From contig WHSA01000395.1 of assembly GCA_012931725.1 (NCBI GenBank), forward strand, positions 62,001 to 126,000: 64,000 bases of DNA. The letters are read 5' to 3'. The notes below the pieces were generated by a model. The model worked only from the letters and a program-made list of their open reading frames with translations. It was not told the DNA's origin and searched no databases. Origin of the DNA: Litsea cubeba. Lineage: Eukaryota > Streptophyta > Magnoliopsida > Laurales > Lauraceae. How positions within the stretch are numbered: the stretch's first letter is position 1; every line of letters begins with the position of its first letter. Of this stretch, positions 36,260 to 46,192 are shown piece by piece. Made by a program: the position numbers and the translations under genes.

Positions 36260-37290
36260 GCGTCTGGAAGGGATCGAACCTTATATTATGTCCATTCTTG
36301 TGCTACAAATGAGATACCTAAGTTCCAAACACTCGTCTGGAGGGTACGAACCAGCTATTTTTTGCATCTCTGGGCTTATAACGTGAGACTAAATTTGTTC
36401 AAACCATTTAAACAAGGGTTCGAACCTTCTGTTGTGCATGTCTTGGCCAAAAACCAGAGACACAGAAGGTTCATACCCTTGTTTCGACTGTTCGAACCCT
36501 CTATTGTGTCCATTACTGGGATAAACATGATACCTAAGGTTCAACCCTCGCTTGGATGGTTTGAACCATCGCTATTTTGCCCGTCAAATGGTTTCTAACC
36601 CGAGAGCAGTAAGGTTCGAACCCTTTAAATGAGATCGAACCTTATGTTCTTTGTGTCTGTGCCAAAAACATGAGAAACAAAAGGTTCGAACCCTTGTTTA
36701 CAGGGTTCGAATCGTATATTATGTGCATTTATGGGCCAAAGACCAGAACAAAAGGTTCAAAGTTCAAACCCTTCTTTACAGGGTTCGAACCTTGTATTAT
36801 GTGCATATCTGAGCCAAAAACCAAATAAACAAGGGGTTCGAACCCTTGTTTACAAGGTTCGAACCTTATATTATGTGCAAATCTGAGCCAGAGACCAGAG
36901 AAACAGAAGGTTCGAACCCTTGTAAACAGGGTTCAAACCTTATATTATGTGCAAATCTGAGCCAAAAACCAGAGACACATATGGTTCGAACCTCTATTTA
37001 CAGGGTTCGAACCTTATATTATGTGCATTTGTGGGCCAAAAACCAGAGAAACAAAAGGTTCGAACCCTTGTTTACAGGGTTCGAACCTTATATAATGTGC
37101 ATCTCTGAGCCAAAAACCAGAGACACATATGGTTCGAACCCTTGTAAACAGGGTTCGAACCTTATATAATGTGCATCTCTGGGTCAAAAGAAAGGAACGA
37201 AAGGTTGGAGCAGTCATTTTGAGAGTTCGAACCTTAAATTTTATTTATCTCTGGGACAGAATAGGATGAGAATTGGTTCGAACCCTCTTC
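36260..37290. repeat. GGTTCGAACC palindrome array, about 75-bp units
   Basis: About 13 units, best preserved at 36682-37190 (starts near 36907, 36982, 37056, 37130; period 74-75 bp). Each unit holds two palindromes about 20 bp apart, AAGGTTCGAACCCTTGT and CAGGGTTCGAACCTTATA, then TGTGCATCTCTGAGCCAAAA and CCAGAGACA. The long frame across it (36846-37169) exists because 75 is a multiple of three. GGTTCGAACCC matches the tRNA-gene B-box consensus, but no A box or cloverleaf is present. Confidence 0.93.
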
Positions 37291-39132
37291 ACTTTTATTT
37301 TCCATCCCCATTTTCCACATCCTATTTTTTGACGCCAGGCAATATGGCCCACGTCCTATATGAACAAGGTTCACTCCCCATCTCGACAAGGCAATTGCTA
37401 GTACTATCTAGGTTTGAAAAACCCACTAGTGAACAAAAGTCCGAAAAATCCTAGTTCATTCCCATGTTCTTTATGCCTCTATTTACCCGTCTCCGTCATA
37501 ACCATCCTTCTACACTTGCGCCCTCCATCTGCTAATCTCACGCCAGACCAAGGATCGATTGCGGCGCATCAAAGACAACAAGAACGAAACGGGAGACAAA
37601 TTTCATCCAAGGTAATGATCCCTCCCTCAACAACAGGGGCGGACCCACATGTTTGGCACATGGAGTGTCCGCCCCAGGTGGATTTGGAAAAATCCCTTGA
37701 GAGCTACGGCCTAGATGCCATCCATTAACATGCAAGCCGATCGCCGACCCCACTTTTAAAATCATGAAACCCTTCCCCTTAGATCTATTTTTTCTCCTCT
37801 GTCTTTGATAGATCCCAAGCAGGCCAAGCAAGTATTTTCCCCTCTCTCACATTGTCTCTCTCTATCAATCTCTCTCTCCTTCTTCTACCTCGAAATCTGA
37901 AAAACCTCAATCCCTAAATCTCTAAACTCCAACTATAATCCACTTTCCTTAAATCTTAATACCTAAACCCCAATCCCTAAACATCTCCACCAAGTTTAGC
38001 AACTACATTCCTATTGGCATTTTGAAATTGGCCCCATTGGAAACACAGTTGGTAGAAGGAAGAGAAAGGCTTCTAGGATGTAAGCGGTATTTGCATTCAC
38101 CATCAGCTTGTAGGAAAATGTGGTCAAATGAAGGGTGGAACTATCGTGTGATAAGTGTAGTAACTCTAAAAGAGACACTGTGCCTGTAACAAATCCATAA
38201 TATTTCAAAAATGGAAGTGAAAAAAATGCACATTGTTGTCATTTTCTTTACATTCCTAAAACCTTTGAAGTACCGTGACTAGTTGTTCCACAATTCACTA
38301 TTCCATAAAATGTTGTACATCTTATACTAACTGCATTTGAGGTCATAAGGAAAATAAGAATGTGCTTATCGGCCAGGTTACTTTTTTTTATCCCCTTCCT
38401 TGGGTATTGCTTCTAATGCTTTTCACCATGATATAACAATTAATCTTTGTAGACTGTAGCAAATTACTCACAACATTGGTTTTCTTCTTTCCACAATGCA
38501 TCGAATTATAAAAGTTGTATTTTAGAGTTATATATGGAAAAGTTGTATAGTTTCTTCTTTTCTAAGATGAAACTTTCCAAGTAATTATATGTGAACTTTT
38601 GATTATTGATGGTTTGATTAATATTGAGCTTCTAAAATGAAATATGGTTTCATGTAGAAGTTGCTTTGGAGTGGAATGGATTGAGGTAGATAGTGTTAAC
38701 TATCTTCGATGCATTTCCATTGTTTATTTCTTAGCATAGAAGACAGCTTTTTTTTAATTCTTTAGTAAAATGGTTCTCATAGGGTTGGTGCATTTAATGA
38801 TTGAAATCATGGGTTAGAATGAAGGAATTAGTGCATTGATTCTGCGCAATTTTGGTGTATTAATGTTTGAAATCATGGGATAAAATGAAGGAATTAGTGA
38901 AATGATTCGCTGAAAATATTCCAACAGTATGAAACTCATTGTAACCATTTTGTTATTTATATTTAAAGGAAAAATAAAACATTACGTAGCATATGTGATT
39001 TAGTGGTAAGCAATGCCATGTCTACCATGTGATCTCTAACTTCTATTTTACATTTAAGACGTACTGTGTTGCCGTATTCTTAACCTTTAATCAACTCATT
39101 TTGATGGTTCTAGAAATGGACTTTCTTGCAGG
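37291..39132 (+). promoter_or_regulatory. Upstream region and probable 5'-UTR intron of the plant-transposon-protein gene
   Basis: CAAG/GTAATG at 37612 could be a donor and TTTCTTGCAG near 39132 an acceptor, so a non-coding first exon around 37500-37612 is plausible. CT-rich tracts lie at 37830-37890. An inverted repeat, CAGGGGCGGAC (37634-37644) / GTCCGCCCCAG (37667-37677), may be a hAT-like scrap. No coding sequence is seen. Confidence 0.35.
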
Positions 39133-39146
39133 TTTTGATAATTGAA

Positions 39147-40177
39147 ATGGCTCCTCAAAAGAAAAAACCGTGTCAACGCCCATCTTTCGATCGGTCGCGG
39201 TTTATGAGTGAAGCTGGCCAAATTTCCTACATGAACAAGTTCCATAACCGTGCTGTTGTGCCCGAAAGAATCGTCATGTATAATGAACTAGATGGGACTG
39301 ATTTTGCTGTGTGGATGCGTGAGAGAAGATGGCTTACACTGTATGAGCATGGATACCAGATAGTGGTCAATTGGGTCAGAGAGTTCTACTCAAACATGCA
39401 TGAAGTTTCAGACGAATCATTCAAGACCTTTGTTCGAGGAAATGAACTGATAATTACACCTGATCTTCTAAGTCAACTGTTGGAAATTGATCGCGTCGAA
39501 GGCGCACACTTTTCGATTTTGGGCAACCGTCGAATCAATTATAATCTGGTAGCTAAAGTTTTGACAGGCAAGCCTATCGCTTGGATTGGTGGTGACATAT
39601 CCCACCATAAGCTTAGCGATTCATATCGTTTGCTGAGTATTTTCATCCGTCACAATGTCAGTCCCAAAGTTAGCAAAAGGGTCACAAAGGAGGATGGGTA
39701 CCTCCTTTACTGCATTGGGACTCAAAGGAAAGTCGACATTCCTCTTGCGGTATATCGCAGATTGGCAAAGGTCCACAATGCACCTCAAAATACTGCACTC
39801 CCCTACCCGGGGCTAGTATCCAAACTGCTCGTGGACATGGGTAAGTTTGCCGAACCCAATGAAGACATTATAATTCCCAAGCAGAAGATAAATCGCTTCA
39901 CCCTTGAAAATTCCAAGTCCCACATCCCTTCTGTTGAGTTGGATGATAATGATGAGGAAGATATAGCTGATCCTACATTATGTCCACCTTCAGGTGCAAA
40001 GTCGTCCGAAGCTGCAGATTCGTATGCAGGTCTACCAGGGTGGATCATTTAGGTGAGGGGGCGATTCATGCGTTAAATAAGCGTCTCGGGCGGCTAGAAG
40101 TGCGGATGAATGAAGGATTCGCCGATATGAGACAGAGTTTCACCGATATGCTCTCACATATCCGCCGAGAAGGGTAG
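39147..40177 (+). pseudogene. Putative plant transposon protein (PF20167-type)
   Basis: ATG at 39147 (MAPQKKKPCQRPSFDRSRF) follows a good splice acceptor. The frame is open for 301 aa to 40052. It resembles the 'putative plant transposon protein' domain: FMSEAGQISYMNKFHNRAVV, RRWLTLYEHG, VNWVREFYSNMHE, FVRGNELIITPDLLSQLLEI, then a YRLLSIFIRHNVSPK stretch. An acidic stretch (DDNDEEDIADPTLCPP) follows. The first frame ends GLPGWII-stop, but the +1 frame continues at once with HLGEGAIHALNKRLGRLEVR and MNEGFADMRQSFTDML, a coiled-coil-like tail of the kind expected here, ending at 40177. A one-base loss or a tiny unrecognised intron near 40030-40050 would explain this. The domain's biochemical role is not known; such proteins are common in MULE and other plant transposon neighbourhoods. 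The bracketing palindrome arrays support transposon cargo. Confidence 0.65.
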
Positions 40178-40276
40178 TTCCTCCTACTTTTGTTCAAGTC
40201 TTGCAATCTCAGCCTCAGTGGGATTGAACTTTCGTTAATTGTAAATGGATGACTTTTTTTTATATCGTCATGTTTG

Positions 40277-43200
40277 GGCACCTGATCAGCCTTGTTATCA
40301 GGATATTTATGAACGAGGAAACTAGTGTCTATTTGTTCCTCGCTACTTAGTTGACTATCATCTAGAACACATTGTAATGAATGTGGCTCAAAACCGATGA
40401 CTTTTGTGGAATCCTTCCTTTTGTAGGTATCTGATCAGCATTGTTATTAGTAAACTTTGCATTAATGAAGCTAGTATTTAATCATTCCAATTTCCTCAGT
40501 TGAATATCATATATAACATAATGTTGCGAGGAGTTTGGCATGTGCAGTAAACTTTATCGCAGCTGTTTTTTATTTGTTTTCCTCGCCCATGTAATATAGT
40601 ATGTTGTGGGCCTTTTCAGCCACAAGATCTAGTAGGATCAAAAACAGTATTCAATTGTTTTTTTTAACCTCAAAGCATCTGACATGGAACAAAGCAGTAT
40701 CATGGATTCCTTTGATATTTAATTCCAATACAAATATTCATGCATCATATGTGAACCGTTTTCTCAAGCAACTCCTTTATTCATATCTGCCTGTCCAGGT
40801 TGATTGGAAATAGAACAGATTGCCATCTTTAAATATCACTGCTAGAGACACCGAAGGTGACCAGCGACAGAGCTAGAAAGTAGAAATAAAAATAAAAACA
40901 CTAAATTGTATAATGCAATTAGATTATGAATCTTCATACTTGAAATCTCTTTTAACTTTCATTTCTCAAATATATTTTTTTTTACCGCATGTTCCATCGA
41001 CAAGTGTGGCTTACTTTTGCAGATATGTGATGTAGGGGCTTACAGTTACAGCAATGACTATAAGCATATGCTCTCCTTAAGATGTGAACCAATCCGGTTT
41101 ATTGGGATGAGAATATATAAAGCGTTTGTGCTCATTCATATCGAGGATGCCCATAAAATCAATAAGTTTCGAAGAAAGATTCACTTGCGACTATGCTGGT
41201 GCCAAACAAAGACATAGAAGTCCTAAACATGCATTCCAAGTTAAATCTCTAAATACAATTAGGAACTTCTAGATCGTGTGGTAAAAATAAAAACCGAAGG
41301 TGCTTCCATTTCGGCTTTTCTTAAAGCTCTATTCCCTACATACGGGTTGGTGTTCCTTAGAAATAGTTGCACATAGAGAATCAATGGGAGCAAAAAATAC
41401 ATATATAAATAAAAAGATCAGAGAAGACACCTTTCTTCTTGAAGAATGGATGCAAAATGGACTTCCATTTGCTCAATTATTTGACACCACTTACCTATGG
41501 ACTGCTTTTCAAAATTATTCGATTTTGCAAATTTAATTTATCTATTTGACTATATAACATTTAAAACATGATGAAATCAATATAGTCAAATTGTTCAGTC
41601 TACATCTAACAATATGCTCACATTTTTTGGTTTACCAAAGTTATTTTGTTCAACTATATCTACATTATTTAGAATCACAACTCTTACAACTGATGGTGAT
41701 ATATACTTCTTCACCAATGGCCAAAGACAAAATATACAAACTAAAAAATATATATATCAGTGTTAGCGAATCACGAAGGTCCGAACCATTACTTTAAGGG
41801 TTTGAACCTTCATTCCCTATTCCCCCTTATGGCAAGTCACAGAGACCAGTAAGATACGAACCCTTAAAGTAAGGGTCCGAACCTTTACCTTGATGGTATG
41901 CTGGGCCAGATAGACGGGAATGTCAAGGATCGAACCATGACAGTAAGGGTTCGAACCTTCACATCTTTGCCCTCATGGGCCAAATCTCAGAGAGCAGTAA
42001 GGTTCGAACCCTTACACAGAGGGTTCGAACCTTCAATTATTTCCCCTCCTGGGCTAAATCACAGAAAGCTCGAAGGTTCGAACCCTAAAAGGGATGATTC
42101 GAACCTTCTACTGAGTAGGAGGAATACCAGATTGCTTGTAGGTCCAATGCATCGAAGAGTAGTTTCACACCTTCACCTAACTTTCCTCTAGGGTCAAATC
42201 CTAGTTAGCCTAAGGACACGAAGCATTAAATTTGAATTTATTGTAAATCGACCGCTTACATTTTTTCCACATTTTTTGGGGCAACTCATCAGCCTTGTTA
42301 TTATGGAATTTGAGATATGAAACGACTGTTTAATTGTTCCTGGTCATTTCCTGAATATCATGTATAATATAATGTTGCAATCAATTTGTTTTTATACAGT
42401 AAACCAGACAGTGAAGTTGTTCTTAATTTGTTTTTCTCCCCATGGACTAAAGTTATTATTTTCTTCATTTCCCATCATTTCGGCGTATGGATGTGCATAG
42501 GTACCAAAATTCACTGATAATGTCCTCTATCTCATGCGCGCGTCATGCCATGACTGAAAGGCAAGATGATACTTCATTCTACCAGTGCTTAGATAGTCTG
42601 GTGTGGGCTTTTATACACTTGGGATTAAGTTAGATAACAGGCTAAGTTTTTTTTTTTAAACTGCAAGCAACTGACATTGGTTATAGAATACTTCATGCAT
42701 GATTATATCAATAAAATAAAATCCAAAGATTCTTGCATCTTAAAGCAACCATTTCTTCCAGAAAATCTGTGGAATCAATATTTGTATGTCCAGACAGGTA
42801 TGGACTTAGAACAGATTGCCATATATAAAGAATCAGCTTACAGGGGCACAAAGGTGACTAGTGACATAATCAGGATAAAGAAATAAAAAATAAAAATAAT
42901 AAATTGTATTGTGAAATTAGATTATGAATCTTCGTACTTGAAATCTCTTTAAGCATAAATGAAATAAGAAGATCGTCGCCGTCAAGTGATCATCCATGTC
43001 TCTTTTATTTGCTATATTCATTGTAACAATTTCATAAGGATCATTGTAGCGGTCTTATTTGTGATGTTTCTTGCCGATCATGCGAGCAAGGGTTTCAATT
43101 CTCAAAACAGACGAGGATCCATATAGTATTAGAGGGGATAGAAGTACGTAAATGCCGAATGGAACAAAGCATAGGGACAACATGAAACAATTTCAGTGGA

Positions 43201-43790
43201 CACAATGTTTGAAGGATGTGTCAAGTTAAATGAATAGCAGTTGATTTCACAAGAACACATTCTTCCACCATATCAAATTTATAATTCTGTCCAGACAGGT
43301 ATGGACTTAGAACAGATTGCCATATATAAAGAACCAGCTAATAGGGACACAAAGGTGAATAGTGACATAAACAGGATAAAGAAATAAAAAATAAAAACAA
43401 TAAATTGTATTGTGAAATTAGATTATGAATCTTCGTACTTGAAATCTCTTTAAGCATCAATGAAATAAGGACATCGTCGCCATCAAGTGATCATCCGTAT
43501 GTCTCTTTTCTTTGCTATATTCATTGTAACCATTTCATAAACTCACTGTAGCGGTCTTATCTGTGATGTTTCTTGCCGATCATGCGAGCAGGGGTTTCAA
43601 TTCTCAAAACAGACGAGGATCCATATAGTATTAGAGGGGATATAAGTACGTAAATGCCGAATGGAACAAAGCATAGGGACAGCATGAAACAATTCCAGTG
43701 GACAAAATGTTTGAAGGATGTGTCAAGTTAAACGCAAAGCAGTCGATTTCACAAGAACACATTCTTCCACCATATCAAATTTATAATTCT
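40277..43790. repeat. Nested segmental duplications around the second GGTTCGAACC array
   Basis: An older copy (40277-41000) and a newer one (42280-42960), about 2 kb apart, share CATCAGCCTTGTTAT, AATATCATRTATAAYATAAT, GAACAGATTGCCAT and TTAGATTATGAATCTTC. The newer copy was then duplicated in tandem: TGTCCAGACAGGTATGGACT at 42787 recurs at 43288, a 501-bp period, with high identity to about 43790. No frame with a recognisable domain occurs. Confidence 0.85.
41765..42160. repeat. Second GGTTCGAACC array, older
   Basis: About five units of 75-80 bp with the same plan as 36260-37290: GGTTCGAACCCTTA, then AGGGTTCGAACCTTCA, then TGGGCCAAATC and CAGAGAGCAGTAAG. Copies are more diverged (GGTCCGAACC, GATCGAACC variants). 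Confidence 0.9.
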
Positions 43791-44150
43791 ATAAAGACAA
43801 AAACTTATAAGATGACCTGCCACAATTTAAAAAACAAGACTGATAATAACAATGAGTTATTACAAAAATGAAAAGAGCAAGTTGCATGGAGCAGATTGAA
43901 ACAACAAAATGTAGCGAGACAATGATACGCAAAGAACTAATAGATAACACAAAAACCCCTTATTGATGGTGCAGGTATACAAAAAAATTTCAAGTTATCA
44001 TATCGAAACACAGTAAATGGTTTGTGTCTATACATCAATATATACATCTGATGTTCTCACACAATTATCGAGAGATACATCCAAAATAATGACATCAATA
44101 TGTTGTACCACCATAGACACATATTTACACCAAATTGGGAAAAATACTAT
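43791..44150. other. Gene-free 3' flank of MURA
   Basis: AT-rich DNA between the 501-bp duplication and the MURA C-terminus. I see no gene or repeat in it. Confidence 0.5.
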
Positions 44151-46192
44151 TCATCCCCTTGGAGGTGGTTCTCTACATGTCTGTCTATTATTACCACGCT
44201 TCTTGCAATGAGAGCATGTAACATGTTTCCTCATCCTGTCCTCTATTCTTATCCGACATTTTTTGGCCTTCCAGGCTGTCTGCAAGCTACTGGCGGCACC
44301 ACACGCTCGTCACTTCTAGGATCCCACTGTTTTCCGTCACGTGTGGCATGGATGACATCAGCATAAGTTGCTCGATAGCACTCACTGGTAAACCAATGCT
44401 CACAGAAGTCATATGGATCATATCGCTTGAGTTTGATAGCACAGAGGGCATGTGAACAAGGAATGCCAAGGATTTCCCATTTGCGGCATGTGCATGTCAA
44501 CCTATCGAGGTGTACCATATCCATATACTCTGGCGATAATACCTGGAATTCGAATTCTCCAGCCTGCCAACATTGGAGTCTCCGTGAGACTTCCGCCTCG
44601 TGAGCTATGATCTTATCAACATATGGGGTGACTCTTGTATTCATGTTTAGCCCTTTTTCACGCCGACTATGATAAAATCCCATCAGCTTTGCCCGTATCG
44701 ACTCTATCTGTTGTGTGATGGGTAGCTCTCTAATGTCTTTCAACAAGCTATTTGTGCTCTCTGCAATATTCATAGTTAGCATATCATAGCATTTACCCTT
44801 TATGAATGCATTTGCCCAATGTTTGCGACCAATGGCGTTTATGTAATCATGAGCCCCTACATCAATTGCTAATATTTCTGCCATGTAGTTATCATACTCA
44901 CAAACGCGCGTTGAACGCGCGGCGCACCAAAACTTCATGACGATTCCATCATTCTTGAATTTCGCTTGAATATTTTGTGAAATGTGACGGCAGCAGAAAC
45001 AGTGTTTTGCGGTTGGAATTACATCCTTCACTGCATTGGTGAGTCCCTTCATTCTATCCGACACTATTGTAAGATTTTGTACATGTTCCAAGGTTAAATC
45101 CAGATTCGCCATAAACCACGACCAAGTCGAATAGCACTCGGACTCTACAATGGCAAACGCTAGTGGAAAAAGACCATGGTCACCGTCCTGACATACCGCA
45201 ATTAGTAAGGCTCCTGGGTATTTACCCCAGAGGTGTGTCCCATCAAATGCGATTAGTGGCCTGATTGATGATTTGAAAGATCGAGCACATCCACCAAAAC
45301 ATACATAATACCTCTGAAAGGATCCATCGTCTTCTGTCCATATGTTGTCAACTATGCCCGGGTTTGTCCGTTTTAGCTCCAAACGATAATCAGATAGGAT
45401 CTGGTATGAATCCTCAAAAGAACCGCGGATGTGTTTCATAGCTATTTCCTTTGCGATGTGGGCCTTCCGATAAGAAATTTGAACGCCAAACTCCCTTTGA
45501 AAGTTCGACATAATTTCCTTTGGCTTGTAATCTTGATGGACTCTTAGTCTTTCTCTGATAAAATCTGCAATCAACACTGAGGTTGCCTGAGGATAATTCG
45601 TTCCATTAAGTGGTCCTATACAAATATGTTCTGGATTGTACGTCCTTACTTGAAATTGGGGACCAGACTCCACAATGGAAGCGTGGATGCGCCAAGGACA
45701 TGTAGGATGGCTACACCTTGCCATTGCTTCAAATCTATTGGTCCTTAATGGTTTCAAACAAAAATTTTTATACATCGCAAATTTGGCCAATGTGCTTTTG
45801 AATGCATCACGGCTATTAAACACCCTACCCTTCCACATCTCGTGCGGCGAATCATCATGGGGTGGCGTATGGATGTGTAAATCATCCGCTGCCTGCATGG
45901 TGTCGATAATAACTGTTGGCTTGTTCAAATCTGGGGCAACCTGTACAGTCCCGGGTACGATGACATCTATATCAACAAAATCGGCTTCGGAGTCGTTCGA
46001 TGGTTTGTCTTGGAATGAGGAAGCGGCGCCTCGCGTTTGTATTTTATCCATTCTAAATTCAATATGACTGGAGATTCCTTGGCCGTATCCTGCTGGTCCT
46101 TGTGCATCAAGATTGTCAATATCAATCACCAACCCAACATCATTCTTTGCAGCTGGATTTTCCTCTCCATCACGAAGGCAGGGGTGGCATGC
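44151..46192 (-). pseudogene. MURA-type MULE transposase, main part
   Basis: A frame of about 647 codons up to the LTR junction at 46192 (upstream codons to 46306 come from the inserted LTR and are not part of it). In the numbering of the frame starting at 46306: MuDR-type DNA-binding region at 155-220 (MWKGRVFNSRDAFK, CSHPTCPWRIHAS); MULE DDE domain with D345 (LIAFDGTHLWG), D407 (LTIVSDRMKGL) and candidate E506 (MNIAESTNS); SWIM zinc finger C595-x-C597...C607-x-H609 (CTCRKWEILGIPCSHA). The catalytic residues are intact. The C-terminus shifts at PGRPK, where six A replace the expected seven; the next frame reads on to 44151 with a zinc-knuckle-like CSHCKKRGNNRQTC. The C-terminal shift and the insertion at 46193 disable the gene. 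It is convergent with PMD-Ulp1, as mudrA is with mudrB in MuDR. Confidence 0.92.
46188..46192. other. Target-site duplication of the large non-autonomous element, left copy
   Basis: CATGC here versus CATCC at 55842-55846, four of five bases alike. One point change since insertion would explain the mismatch. Confidence 0.7.

Noticed and set aside
36846..37169. 107-codon frame with FEPYIMC-type repeats
   Set aside because: It is the translation of the 75-bp GGTTCGAACC array; the period is a multiple of three, so frames stay open by chance.
36260..37290. CRISPR-like regular repeats
   Set aside because: Plant context, spacers conserved between units and no cas genes; it is a tandem array.
36260..42160. 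tRNA genes or tRNA-derived SINEs, because of B-box matches
   Set aside because: No A box at the required distance, no cloverleaf, no poly-A or target duplication.
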